Shown piece by piece: positions 14,621 through 23,860 of a stretch of DNA of 32,515 bases. The notes under the pieces were generated by a model that worked only from the letters and a program-made list of their open reading frames with translations, was not told where the DNA came from and made no database searches. Positions within the stretch are counted from its first letter, which is position 1. Every line of letters starts with the position of its first letter. The DNA lies in contig CAIQJJ010000758.1 in the NCBI GenBank assembly GCA_903872065.1, positions 1 through 32,515 of the forward strand, given 5' to 3'. Both the position numbers and the translations under genes were made by a program. This DNA is from an uncultured Anaerolineales bacterium (lineage in GTDB: Bacteria; Chloroflexota; Anaerolineae; Anaerolineales; UBA4823).

Positions 14621-16507
14621 ATGAGCGGTGTGTTTGGAATTGTTCAAAAAACTGGCGTGCAACGTTCTGTCGCGCCCACGCTGGAACGGATGGCAAATAC
14701 GCTCAAACTCCGTTCCTGGCATGCCACGCGCATGTGGGTTGCCCCTGAAGCACAGTCAGGTCTCGGACAATCCAATATCGGGATTATTTCGACCGACCCT
14801 CAACCTGTCTTTAGCGAAGATCAAAGTATTGCGGCTGTCCTGTTTGGCGAGGTATACAATACACCTGCTCTACAGCAGGAGTTAAAAGCAAAGGGGGTTA
14901 TCTGTCGCACAGAAAGCAGTGCAGAATTAATTTTGAGATTGTATGAAGACTGTGGGCTTGCCTTGCCGGGCCGCCTGCAAGGGGTGTTTGCTCTGGCAAT
15001 TTGGGATCAAAAGCGCAGCCGCCTGCTGCTTGCCAATGACCGGTATGGATTAATCCCTCACTATTACGCCCATTTCAACCAGCGCCTGATTTTTAGCCCA
15101 TTGGTCGCGGGCATTTTGCAAGACGCTGAATTTCACCGCTCTCTGAACCTGGATGCGGTAGCCGACTTTATGCGTTTTCAGCGTTTGCTTGGAAAGAAAA
15201 CCTTTTTTGAAGGCTTGCACCTGCTGCCCTATGGATCACAGTTGGTGTATCAAGCCGATCGCGATGAATTATCGGTAACGCATTATTGGGATTTTGACCA
15301 GATTCCGACCTGGCCGGCCAGGGCCAACTTTCAAGACGCCGTGGAGGAAGTTGACCGGCTGATGCGCCAATCAATCAGTAAACTGATCAAAGGGTCGCAG
15401 CGGGTAGGAGTTTTCCTCAGCGGGGGGCTTGATTCACGCACCGCGCTCGGCTTTGCTGCATTGCAAGGCCCGCCGCCGCCCTCAGTGACTTATGGTCATC
15501 CCGCCTCGACCGATGTGCAGTATGCCAGGCAAATCGCTAAGGCGCTGCACAGCGAGCAGCATTACTTTCCGCAAACGGATGGGAAGTGGCTGCAAGATCA
15601 TGCAGATATTCACCTCTCGGTTACTGAGGGACATACCTCGTTCATCCATGCTCATGCAGCAATAACCTTGCAGCCGGTGCGTGAGATATTCGATGTCAAC
15701 CTGACGGGGTTCAATGGCGATCAGTTATTAGGCGCCAGGGCCATTGAGCATTCCATTCCCGTCGTTTCAGCGGTGGATGAGATCGCATTTCAGGTGCAGT
15801 TGTACCAGGCTTTGACGCGCGATTTTTCGTGGCCGGGGTTCACTGAAGGGGATGAAAAATTTCTTTATACAGACTCTTACTATCCACAAATGCGCGACCG
15901 GGCGTTTCACTCTTTGCGCCAGGAAATTATGCCCTTTCAACGCTATCCTTACGATCGCCGGTTAGATTATTTCACCGCCATTCATCAAGGAGCGCGCTTG
16001 AGCAACTTGAATGTGGTCTATCATCGCGCCTACATTGAAACACGTTACCCCTTCTATGATTATCCGTTATTGGATTTTGTCCAATCCTTGCCTGTTGAAT
16101 ATCGCATGAAGGATCGCTTATACCTGGCAGTGGTGAATCGAGCAATCCCTAAAGTGACGTGGATCCCTCGCGATACCAATGATCAACTATTGACTGACCA
16201 GACTCTCTTTCGAACGCTTCATTTCTTGGGATTTAAGGTTTGGAAGCGGACGAAAAAAGCCCTGACGCCAGGTTATGCAACTCAGCAACTGCACGGAGAC
16301 CCTGAAGACTGGTTGCGCAACGATCTGCGCGACTGGGCGGCAGGGATTCTGTTCGATCAACGCACCGTTAACCGCGGCATTTTCAACCCAGCCTATTTGC
16401 GCTCCATCTATGACCGGCATCTATCGGGGCGTGAAATCTGGACGATTGGCAAAATCGCCCCGCTGATCACTTTTGAAATGATGATGCGCAAGTTCTTCGA
16501 TGAATAA
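14621..16507 (+). CDS. asparagine-synthase-like amidotransferase lacking the N-terminal Cys
   Basis: Class II glutamine-amidotransferase plus asparagine synthase fold, 628 residues, near the usual AsnB size. The protein starts MSGVFGIV where glutamine-dependent enzymes start MCGI, so the Cys2 nucleophile is replaced by Ser. The ATP-pyrophosphatase loop SGGLDS is intact at residues 267-272, and the N-terminal domain otherwise looks complete (LFGEVYNTPAL, DRYGLIPHYY). It may use free ammonia or another nucleophile to form an amide on a sugar acid or other glycan part; such genes occur in O-antigen loci. It is 3 bp upstream of the CapA-like gene and probably co-transcribed. It is not likely to be the housekeeping AsnB. 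Confidence 0.85.
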   Translation: MSGVFGIVQKTGVQRSVAPTLERMANTLKLRSWHATRMWVAPEAQSGLGQSNIGIISTDPQPVFSEDQSIAAVLFGEVYNTPALQQELKAKGVICRTESSAELILRLYEDCGLALPGRLQGVFALAIWDQKRSRLLLANDRYGLIPHYYAHFNQRLIFSPLVAGILQDAEFHRSLNLDAVADFMRFQRLLGKKTFFEGLHLLPYGSQLVYQADRDELSVTHYWDFDQIPTWPARANFQDAVEEVDRLMRQSISKLIKGSQRVGVFLSGGLDSRTALGFAALQGPPPPSVTYGHPASTDVQYARQIAKALHSEQHYFPQTDGKWLQDHADIHLSVTEGHTSFIHAHAAITLQPVREIFDVNLTGFNGDQLLGARAIEHSIPVVSAVDEIAFQVQLYQALTRDFSWPGFTEGDEKFLYTDSYYPQMRDRAFHSLRQEIMPFQRYPYDRRLDYFTAIHQGARLSNLNVVYHRAYIETRYPFYDYPLLDFVQSLPVEYRMKDRLYLAVVNRAIPKVTWIPRDTNDQLLTDQTLFRTLHFLGFKVWKRTKKALTPGYATQQLHGDPEDWLRNDLRDWAAGILFDQRTVNRGIFNPAYLRSIYDRHLSGREIWTIGKIAPLITFEMMMRKFFDE

Positions 16508-16510
16508 GCA

Positions 16511-17935
16511 ATGCCTGTTATTTATCCATTTTCTACCATAAACTCGAATGATCCCGAATGGGCTGTCGTATTTTGCGGCGATTGGGCGCCTTTCGGTGAA
16601 CAGGCGCAAGCTGTGAGCAGGAACAGCGCCCAATATTACGGCGACTTGCTGCCTGTCATACAAGATGCAAACCTGGCCGTACTCAACCTGGAGGGCGTGA
16701 TCAGCGCCGGCAAGCCGGGGGCGCTCGTCCCAATTCTCAAAGATGGCATCTCACTGTGTTTTCCGGCTGAGGTGATCCAGGGGTTAACCGCTGCGCCATT
16801 CAAACTGGCCTGTCTCGCCAACAATCACAGCATGGATTATGGGATCGAGGGTTTGCAAGAAACTCAAGCGATCTTGACGCAACACGGAATCCACTCGATT
16901 GGGGCAGGCAAGACCCAGGCAGAAGCGATGCAGGCGGCCTATTACACATTTGGCAGCGCGCGGGTGGCTATCTTGAATGTGGCGGAAGGCGAAGAGGCGC
17001 GCGCCGTCAATGGAGGGGCCGGGGTTGCGCCGTTCGATTTCGCGTCGCTGCGAGAACAGTTGCAAACTCTGCGCGCCGAAAGCGATGTGCGTATTGTCGT
17101 CGCCCACGCTGGACGCGAACATTTGCCTGTCCCGGCGCCTTATCTTCGCGGGTGGTATCGCGCCCTGGTGGAGGCCGGCGCGACATTGGTGATTGGGCAT
17201 CATCCCCACATGCCGCAGGGATTCGAGATTTACCAGGGCGCGCCGGTTGCTTACAGCCTGGGCAATTTTGCGCTGTATATCGCCAAGTCGCTCCCCTACC
17301 ACACATTGGGTTACTTTCTAAAAGCTCGCTTTCAAGGGAGAGAATTGAAGGCTGTAGAGTTATGGCCTTATCGGATTGAAGCCGATCATTTGGCGCTGCT
17401 CAAAGGCGAAGAGATGGAACGCTTTCAACGAGACTTTCATGACTTGAGCAGCCTGATTACTGAAGGCGACCGTTTAGAGCGTCTTTGGGAAGCTTACGCG
17501 GATCAATGGTTAGCGCTTTCAGGGTTGAATGAATTAACTGAGGGGTTGGCTCAAATCGGCCAGGGGCGGCAGATGCTGCAAGCGGTCTTCAAAGAAGCGC
17601 AACTGCGTCTCAGCGGCAAGCGGCTCGACCAGCGGTTATTACGGAAATTATTGCATTTCATTATTCGGCGTTTGGAACGCGACTTGCCGATGGATTTCAA
17701 TCAAAGGTTCAATGCGCCGCAAGTTGGGCGAGGCGCGGCTGTGCTGCGCAACCGTTTTGACACCGCTGCGCATCGCGAACTATATTTACTTGCCCTGGAG
17801 CGGGTGATGAACCATCAAATCGGCTCTGCCCCAGCCTGGGCATATCAACAGTTGGAAAAATGGTTCCAAGGGGTCAAGATCATCAATGGGCCTACGACCG
17901 CCGCACCCACTAATGTAACCAGGAGCACCCCATGA
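16511..17935 (+). CDS. CapA-family metallophosphoesterase-like protein
   Basis: CapA/PGA_cap fold related to calcineurin-like phosphoesterases, 474 residues. Motifs in order: FCGDWAP with Asp24, LNLEG (58-62), LANNHSMDYG with Asn105 and His106, VAHAG near 197, GHHPHMPQG near 230 and YSLGNFALY near 247. No signal peptide or membrane segment is obvious, so it may be cytosolic, unlike typical membrane-anchored CapA. About 150 C-terminal residues are helical and not recognised. Family members take part in polyglutamate capsule and other polymer export, but the reaction is not settled. It overlaps the flippase gene by ATGA, and the asparagine-synthase-like gene is just upstream. Confidence 0.85.
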   Translation: MPVIYPFSTINSNDPEWAVVFCGDWAPFGEQAQAVSRNSAQYYGDLLPVIQDANLAVLNLEGVISAGKPGALVPILKDGISLCFPAEVIQGLTAAPFKLACLANNHSMDYGIEGLQETQAILTQHGIHSIGAGKTQAEAMQAAYYTFGSARVAILNVAEGEEARAVNGGAGVAPFDFASLREQLQTLRAESDVRIVVAHAGREHLPVPAPYLRGWYRALVEAGATLVIGHHPHMPQGFEIYQGAPVAYSLGNFALYIAKSLPYHTLGYFLKARFQGRELKAVELWPYRIEADHLALLKGEEMERFQRDFHDLSSLITEGDRLERLWEAYADQWLALSGLNELTEGLAQIGQGRQMLQAVFKEAQLRLSGKRLDQRLLRKLLHFIIRRLERDLPMDFNQRFNAPQVGRGAAVLRNRFDTAAHRELYLLALERVMNHQIGSAPAWAYQQLEKWFQGVKIINGPTTAAPTNVTRSTP

Positions 17936-19413
17936 CCTCTGCCCCAAAGCCTGCAAATACTGCGCGCACCGTATTTAAGAATACTTTCTTGATCACCTTT
18001 GGCAGCGTCGCGCTGAAAATTGTTAATTTCCTTTTCAATTTATATGTCGTGCGCCAATTGGGTGATGATCGCTTTGGCCAATATGCAGTGGTGCTGGCCT
18101 TCGTGGGATTGTTCCAGATTATGGCCGAGCTGGGCATCTCGCAATATGCCATGCGAGAAATTGCGCAAAACCGCGCCAAGACGGAGGCGCTCTTTTGGAA
18201 TGTGGTTGCAGTGCGTTTTATCCTGGCGCTGCTGGTGCTGCCGATCATCCCGCTCGCTGCGGCAGCATCGAGTTATTCGCCAGAATTGGTGCTAGGGGTA
18301 TTTTTGTATACCAGCACCTTCTTGTTGGCAGCCATCGAAGCGCCCGTACAAATGATCTTAACTGCCTATGAACGTTTTGATTATGTTACGGGAATGACAG
18401 TCATCGGTCAAATTTGTTTTGCGCTAATTGGCGCGGCCTTTTTGTTGAGCGGACAGGGATTTCTCTGGCTGATCGGGGCCAGTTTGCTCAGCTTTTTCCC
18501 TCGCATTGCCCTGGGTCTGTGGGCGATCCGCAAACACAATCTGGTGAAGTTCAATTTTGCTTTTGCGCCGCGCTCCTGGCCGGCGCTGATCCGGGCTGGC
18601 CTTCCATTTGGGATCATTACTCTCACCTTGACGATTGCGTTTAGCATTGATGCAGTGATGCTCAAAATGTTCTGGGAGGATCAGGTAGTGGGATGGTACA
18701 AGGTCGCTTATGAGCTGATCTTTTCGATCATGTTCATCACACGCGGCTTCAAAGAGGCCATGGTGCCCTCGCTCTCGCGGGCTTATGTGGATGATCCGAA
18801 GCAGGTGGAACGCTGGTATTATCGCACGGTAAAAGTCATTCTACTCATTTCGCTGCCAATCGCGGTGGGCGGGATGATGATCGCTCACCCCCTGATCCGT
18901 TTTTTGCTCACTCCCGATTATTATCCGAATTCCGCCATCGCCTTACAAATCTTAATTTGGGATGTGCCGTTCTTGATGTTTTCGGCTTTTTGCGGCAATA
19001 TGGCCACTGTGACGAAACAAGAAAAACAGGCGGCGGTGATTTATACGATCAATGCCATCGCCAATATTGTCTTAAACTTGCTCACTATTCCCCGCTTTGG
19101 CTATGTCGCCGCCTCAGTCGTGACGGTTGCAACCGATCTGATCGGCGCGATTCAGTTCCATCTGCTGCTCAGTCAAAAACTGCATCTGCCCGATTTGCGT
19201 TCCGTGGGGGCGCGCGTTGCGCTTGCCTCAACCCTGATGGGGGTGATCTTGTGGCTTGCCACAGGGCTGCACGTGATTCTGCTCATCCCATTAGGCGGCA
19301 TCATTTATGCTTTTGGTGTATTGGCGCTGCGTCTGCTTGACCAAGAAGAATGGGGGCTGATTTTCCGCATCTTGCGCAAGCTGCGCATTCCGGTACCCGT
19401 CAAAAATGGGTGA
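17932..19413 (+). CDS. Wzx-type oligosaccharide flippase
   Basis: Polytopic membrane protein of 493 residues with about 12-14 hydrophobic segments, matching the polysaccharide transporter (MOP superfamily) group. It starts with NTFLITFGSVALKIVNFLFN and has VRQLGDDRFGQY, GISQYAMREIAQNRAK and GFKEAMVPSLSRAY, typical of Wzx proteins. It would flip undecaprenyl-diphosphate-linked repeat units outward. Translation is coupled to the CapA-like gene by a 4-bp overlap. It is the only flippase of this type seen in the window. Confidence 0.92.
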   Translation: MTSAPKPANTARTVFKNTFLITFGSVALKIVNFLFNLYVVRQLGDDRFGQYAVVLAFVGLFQIMAELGISQYAMREIAQNRAKTEALFWNVVAVRFILALLVLPIIPLAAAASSYSPELVLGVFLYTSTFLLAAIEAPVQMILTAYERFDYVTGMTVIGQICFALIGAAFLLSGQGFLWLIGASLLSFFPRIALGLWAIRKHNLVKFNFAFAPRSWPALIRAGLPFGIITLTLTIAFSIDAVMLKMFWEDQVVGWYKVAYELIFSIMFITRGFKEAMVPSLSRAYVDDPKQVERWYYRTVKVILLISLPIAVGGMMIAHPLIRFLLTPDYYPNSAIALQILIWDVPFLMFSAFCGNMATVTKQEKQAAVIYTINAIANIVLNLLTIPRFGYVAASVVTVATDLIGAIQFHLLLSQKLHLPDLRSVGARVALASTLMGVILWLATGLHVILLIPLGGIIYAFGVLALRLLDQEEWGLIFRILRKLRIPVPVKNG

Positions 19414-19418
19414 ATAGG

Positions 19419-20762
19419 ATGAACATTCTTTTTGCTGTCCACCACTTTCCCCCACGATACAGCGGCGGCGCTGAACTACGCGCGTATCGTACTGCGGCCG
19501 CCCTGCAACCACGCGGCCATTTCGTGCGGGTGGTGTGTGTAGAGCATATCGATCTCAATACCGCGCCGCGTGATGGCAGCCTCCACGATGAAACCGCGCG
19601 TGGCTTGACCTGCACCGTAGATCACTACGATGGGATTGAGACTTACCGTTTATCTTTCAATCTGGCTGAAGCGGATGACCCTTTCAAATGGGGCTACGAC
19701 AACCCGCAGATTGAGGCTTTTTTTCGGGAGTGGCTGCCTTTGTGGAATCCAGATGTTTTTCATCTGATCGGCGGCTACCTGATCAGCGCTTCCGCCTTAA
19801 GAGCGGCGCGCAGTCATCATATTCCTCGTGTTGTTACGCTGACCGATTTCTGGTGGCTCTGCCCGCGCATTCAACTGCTGCGCAGCGACGGCAGCCTCTC
19901 AACCTTGCCCATCCAGGCAGTTCGCTGCGCTCGCTGCCTGGGTGAAGAAAAACGTCGCTACCGCTGGTTGGGCAAGATCGCTCCATCGTTCATGAATCTC
20001 TATTGGGAACTGCGCAAGGAAAAAGTGCGCTCCATCGCCGAACGAACGAATCTGCTGCGCCAGGAATTAAACCAGGTGGATCGGATTATCTGCCCGTCGC
20101 GATTCTTGTTAGAGACTCACCGTGCGGCTGGAATTGCAGCGGACAAGTTGGTTTACTCACGCCAGGGGCGGGATTTTGCCAAACTTGACCCGGCTGCGCT
20201 CACCAAGACGCCGGCGAATCATTTGCGCATTGGGTATATTGGACAGATTGCTGAAATTAAGGGTGTGCATGTTCTCCTGGAAGCTGTCCAGAAAATCGCG
20301 CAAGATAACTTGCAAGTGGTCGTGTATGGCAATCTAACCCCATTCCCACGCTACACTGCTCGCTTGCAGGCATCTGAGCGACAAGATAAGCGCATCCGGC
20401 TGGCAGGTATGTATGAACGCCACGAAGTCAGCCGTGTATTTCGTGAGATTGACGTGTTGGTAGTGCCTTCACTGTGGTATGAAAACAGCCCAAATGTCAT
20501 TTTAGAGGCCTTTGCTCATCGCACACCGGTATTGGTTTCCAATTTGGGCGGCATGGCCGAATTGGTGGAGGATGGCAAGAATGGGCTCTTGTTTGCCGTC
20601 GGCAATGCCAATGATCTGGCGCGCCAGATTCATCGTTTGTTGAATGAGCCTGGCTTGCTGGCTGCGCTGCAAAATGGAATTCAGCCGGTAAAGACGACAG
20701 CCCAAGAGATGGATGAGTTAGAAGCCTTGTATCAATCTGTCAGTTCTGAATCCCATGCCTGA
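19419..20762 (+). CDS. family 4 glycosyltransferase (GT-B)
   Basis: GT-B enzyme of 447 residues. The N-terminal domain has ILFAVHHFPPRYSGGAELRAYR; CPSRFLLETHRAAGIAADKLVYSRQG marks the inter-domain region; the C-terminal domain has IGYIGQIAEIKGVHVLLEAV and NSPNVILEAFAHRTPVLVSNLGGMAELVEDGKNGLL with the GT4 donor-site Glu. A Cys-rich patch (CPRIQLL, CARCLG) occurs mid-protein. ATG 19419 is chosen because AGG lies just upstream and the protein then starts at the family N-terminus; the longer frame overlaps the flippase gene. Predicted to act at the inner membrane face on lipid-linked intermediates. Confidence 0.88.
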   Translation: MNILFAVHHFPPRYSGGAELRAYRTAAALQPRGHFVRVVCVEHIDLNTAPRDGSLHDETARGLTCTVDHYDGIETYRLSFNLAEADDPFKWGYDNPQIEAFFREWLPLWNPDVFHLIGGYLISASALRAARSHHIPRVVTLTDFWWLCPRIQLLRSDGSLSTLPIQAVRCARCLGEEKRRYRWLGKIAPSFMNLYWELRKEKVRSIAERTNLLRQELNQVDRIICPSRFLLETHRAAGIAADKLVYSRQGRDFAKLDPAALTKTPANHLRIGYIGQIAEIKGVHVLLEAVQKIAQDNLQVVVYGNLTPFPRYTARLQASERQDKRIRLAGMYERHEVSRVFREIDVLVVPSLWYENSPNVILEAFAHRTPVLVSNLGGMAELVEDGKNGLLFAVGNANDLARQIHRLLNEPGLLAALQNGIQPVKTTAQEMDELEALYQSVSSESHA

Positions 20763-21687
20763 ACCATCGGTTGTGATTATTCTCGTTAATTGGAATGGCC
20801 TGCGCGACACATTGGCCTGCCTGTCTTCGCTGCAACACCTGCAATATGCCAATGCCAGGATCGTTGTGGTGGATAATGGCTCGCAGGACAACTCGGCGGC
20901 GATCATTCGACAAAAATTCCCTCTGATCGACGTTATCGAAAGCAATGAAAACCTGGGGTTCGTCGGCGGGAATCACTTGGGATTAATCTATGCGCAAGAA
21001 GAAAAGGCCGATTATGCTTTGCTGCTCAACAATGATACGGAAGTTGCGCCAAATTTTCTGGATTTGCTGGTTGCCAGCGCAGAGGCAGGCGGCGCAGATT
21101 GCGAGGCGGCCAGAATCGGGATTGTTGGGCCTTTGACCTTTTATTTTCATCAGCCGGAGGTGATCTGGTCGGCTGGAGGGAGCATTGACTGGCGGCGCGG
21201 GGAAACGCACATGATTGGGATAGGGGAAAAAGACCAGGGGCAATTGGGAAGTTCTCCGCGCAAAGTGGACTTTGTCACCGGCTGCGCTCTGTTGATTAAG
21301 ATGTCTGTGGTGGCGCAAATCGGCGAACTGGATGAACGTTTTTTTGCCTACTATGAGGATGTTGAGTGGTGTATGCGCGCCCGGCGCGCCGGCTATGAAA
21401 TTCTCTGTATCCCACAAGCGAAAGTCTGGCATAAGATATCGCCAGAAGCGCGCGAAGTCTCGCCGCTGGTTCACTACTACATGACGCGCAACCGTTTGTT
21501 ATTTTTGCAATGCAGCCGGGCAAGCTGGCAAGCCTGGCTGCACACTGCGGTTGAGTATGGCCGGACGCTGATCAGTTGGACGATCAAACCCAAGTGGCGA
21601 CATAAGGCGGTTCAACGCCGGATGATGGCGCGCGCGATCACCGACTTTCTGCAGAAACGCTATGGGAAAGTGCAGCAGATTGCATGA
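20755..21687 (+). CDS. family 2 glycosyltransferase (rhamnosyltransferase-like)
   Basis: GT-A protein of 310 residues: VVIILVNWNGLRDTLACLSSL at the N-terminus, IVVVDNGSQDNSAAII, NLGFVGGNHLGL, LLLNNDTEVAPNFLDLL with the metal-binding DT region, VDFVTGCALLIK, and DERFFAYYEDVEWCMRARRAGY, the characteristic acceptor-side motif of WcaA/rhamnosyltransferase-type GT2s. It overlaps the preceding GT4 by 8 bp and the following GT4 by 4 bp. The specific sugar is unknown. It forms the first GT2/GT4 pair with the gene at 21684. Confidence 0.9.
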   Translation: MPEPSVVIILVNWNGLRDTLACLSSLQHLQYANARIVVVDNGSQDNSAAIIRQKFPLIDVIESNENLGFVGGNHLGLIYAQEEKADYALLLNNDTEVAPNFLDLLVASAEAGGADCEAARIGIVGPLTFYFHQPEVIWSAGGSIDWRRGETHMIGIGEKDQGQLGSSPRKVDFVTGCALLIKMSVVAQIGELDERFFAYYEDVEWCMRARRAGYEILCIPQAKVWHKISPEAREVSPLVHYYMTRNRLLFLQCSRASWQAWLHTAVEYGRTLISWTIKPKWRHKAVQRRMMARAITDFLQKRYGKVQQIA

Positions 21688-22922
21688 AGATTCTTTTTCT
21701 CTCGCGCTGGTTTCCTTTCCCGTTAGATAACGGTTCGCGCATCCGCATCTATTATCTGCTCAACCAACTGGCGCAAAATCATCATGTCGACCTGATCTCC
21801 TTTTACTCCGATCCGGTCCAGGCGCAACACCAGCAGGCTTTGCAAGCTTTCTGTCGCAGCGTCACCCCTGTTCTCTACCAACCGTTTGGGGTTTCCTCTG
21901 GTAAGCCAACCAACCGCTTGAAAGCTGTCCTGGGAGTATTCTCGCCGTACCCTCGTTCAGTAATTGAGACGGAAAATGCGGCGATGCACGCGGCGGTAGC
22001 CGAGGCCACCCGGCAGAGGCGATATGACCTGGTGATCGCAGCGGAAAGGGATATGATCCCCTACAGCCTGCGCGTCCGTGCGCCTCGCTTGCTCGAAGGA
22101 ATCGAACTGGAGGGTTTGCATGAACAGACCCTGGCGACAGAGAACGAAGCGAATGTCTTTTTGCATACGCTGCGTTCCCTGCGGCAGCAGTTGATGTGGA
22201 GAAAGTGGGTTTATTACCTGCGGAAAATTGCGCCGGCCTTTCAGGCCGCCACCGTGGTTTCTGAAAATGAGCGTCTGTTGGTCTCGCGCACATTAGGGAA
22301 CGTCAAACTGCCTTTAGCAGTGATCCCCAATGGCGTCGAAGTCGCTCGCTACCAGCAAGGAGCGAACATTCCCCACCCTTTTGGCGCGCCTGCGCCAGAT
22401 ACGCTCATTTATTCTGGCTCGCTAACTTATCACGCCAACCTGGATGCAGTTCTTTTTTTTGTTGAGGAGATCCTGCCCCAAATTCAGAACGTTCGCCCGG
22501 CAGTGCAGCTTTCGATCACAGGCAAAACGGAGAGCGTCCCGCTCGACCGGCTCAACAATCGCCGCGGGGTGCGTTTCACGGGCTATTTGCAAGACATCCG
22601 CACAACATTGGCGCAATCCTGGATCAATGTTGTGCCGCTGCGTCTTGGCGGAGGCACACGCTTGAAAATTCTCGAATCCCTGGCAATCGGGACGCCGGTC
22701 ATCGCCACCAGCAAAGGCTGCCGCGGCTTAGACCTTCAGCCCGGGCGCGATATCCTTATCGCTGATAGTCCAAGTGATTTTGCGGCTGCGGCGCTTCGAC
22801 TGCTCAATGATAACCACTTGCGCCAATTCCTGGCCTCGAATGGCCAACGAACTGTCGCAGAACGCTACGATTGGCAAGCGATCGGTAACAGCTTAAATGA
22901 GTTAATCGATCGGATCAGGTGA
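21684..22922 (+). CDS. family 4 glycosyltransferase, EpsH1/PEP-CTERM-associated sugar transferase type
   Basis: GT-B enzyme of 412 residues starting ILFLSRWFPFPLDNGSRIRIYYLL, close to the type of sugar transferases described with PEP-CTERM/EpsH1 systems. The second domain holds IYSGSLTYHANLDAV, RGVRFTGYLQDIR, VVPLRLGGGTRLKILESLAIGTPVIAT and RYDWQAI. No exosortase or PEP-CTERM protein was seen here, so that link is only by family. The ATG overlaps the stop of the upstream GT2. It is a paralogue of the gene at 23857. Confidence 0.88.
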   Translation: MKILFLSRWFPFPLDNGSRIRIYYLLNQLAQNHHVDLISFYSDPVQAQHQQALQAFCRSVTPVLYQPFGVSSGKPTNRLKAVLGVFSPYPRSVIETENAAMHAAVAEATRQRRYDLVIAAERDMIPYSLRVRAPRLLEGIELEGLHEQTLATENEANVFLHTLRSLRQQLMWRKWVYYLRKIAPAFQAATVVSENERLLVSRTLGNVKLPLAVIPNGVEVARYQQGANIPHPFGAPAPDTLIYSGSLTYHANLDAVLFFVEEILPQIQNVRPAVQLSITGKTESVPLDRLNNRRGVRFTGYLQDIRTTLAQSWINVVPLRLGGGTRLKILESLAIGTPVIATSKGCRGLDLQPGRDILIADSPSDFAAAALRLLNDNHLRQFLASNGQRTVAERYDWQAIGNSLNELIDRIR

Positions 22923-22930
22923 GATTGTCT

Positions 22931-23860
22931 ATGTCAACTGCTGCTCCATCCCCTACGATTTCGATCATTGTCGTGAATTGGAACACTCGTGATTTGTTAG
23001 CAGCTTGTATCCGCTCAGTGCAGCAAACTGCCAGTTCCCTGGTAAACGAGATCATTGTGGTGGATAACGCCTCCAGCGACGATAGCTGTGAGATGCTCCG
23101 CAGGGATTTCCCGGAAGTGAAGCTGATCGAGAATCGTGAAAATGTGGGTTTTGCCGGCGCGAACAACCAGGCGGCGCGCCTTGCGCAGGGGAAATGGGTT
23201 TTTTTGCTCAACAGCGATGCTGAACTTCAAGCCGGAGCATTGCAAGCACTGCTCACGCTGGCAGAAAGCGCTCCACGGGTCGGGATTGTCGGCGCGCATC
23301 TGATTAACCCCGATGGCAGCTTTCAGGCCTCGTACAGTCCATTTCCCAGTTTGTGGAGTGAATTTCTCATCTTGAGCGGATTAGGGCGGCTCTGCTATGG
23401 ACGTTGGTATCCTTCGCATGGGCCAGAAACAGCCAACGGCCCTCAAAAAGTGGATTATGTGGAGGGTGCGGCGCTGCTGATCCGGGGGGAGACCTACCTT
23501 CAGATGGGAGGCCTGGACGAAGGCTTTTTTATGTACGCGGAAGAGGTTGATTTGTGCCGCACCTTTCATGAGAACGGCTGGGAGGTATACTATCACCCCG
23601 AGGCGCGTATTTTACACCACGGCGGCGGCAGCAGCACTGGCCGGCGCACGGCGCGCGAGGGCGATTTGTATCGCAGCCGGGTGCGCTTCTTTCGCAAACA
23701 TTATGGTTCGGCCTCAGCATTGGCTCTCAAAACCCTCATCTACTTTTTCACCACGTTTAAAATCATTGCACATGGCATTTTACGCAAAATCAGCAGGGGA
23801 ACGCGCGGGCGCGCAGTGATCTCGCTGCATGACTTGAGCGTTAAGCTGAAAGGGGTATGA
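22931..23860 (+). CDS. family 2 glycosyltransferase (second GT2 of the paired set)
   Basis: GT-A protein of 309 residues: ISIIVVNWNTRDLLAACI, IIVVDNASSDDSCEML, NVGFAGANNQAARLAQG, FLLNSDAELQAGAL, VDYVEGAALLIRG and DEGFFMYAEEVDLCRTFHENGW. This is the same subgroup as the gene at 20755. ATG at 22931 is chosen because AGGTGAG at 22917-22923 gives an SD about 8 nt away; GTG at 22919 would add four residues. The next gene overlaps by 4 bp. A short hydrophobic stretch near residues 270-285 may touch the membrane. Confidence 0.88.
   Translation: MSTAAPSPTISIIVVNWNTRDLLAACIRSVQQTASSLVNEIIVVDNASSDDSCEMLRRDFPEVKLIENRENVGFAGANNQAARLAQGKWVFLLNSDAELQAGALQALLTLAESAPRVGIVGAHLINPDGSFQASYSPFPSLWSEFLILSGLGRLCYGRWYPSHGPETANGPQKVDYVEGAALLIRGETYLQMGGLDEGFFMYAEEVDLCRTFHENGWEVYYHPEARILHHGGGSSTGRRTAREGDLYRSRVRFFRKHYGSASALALKTLIYFFTTFKIIAHGILRKISRGTRGRAVISLHDLSVKLKGV

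Noticed and set aside
16784-17302. Minus-strand ORF of 172 codons
   Set aside because: Antisense shadow of the CapA-like gene, with no recognisable motif.
20983-21474. Minus-strand ORF of 163 codons
   Set aside because: Antisense shadow of the GT2 gene at 20755.
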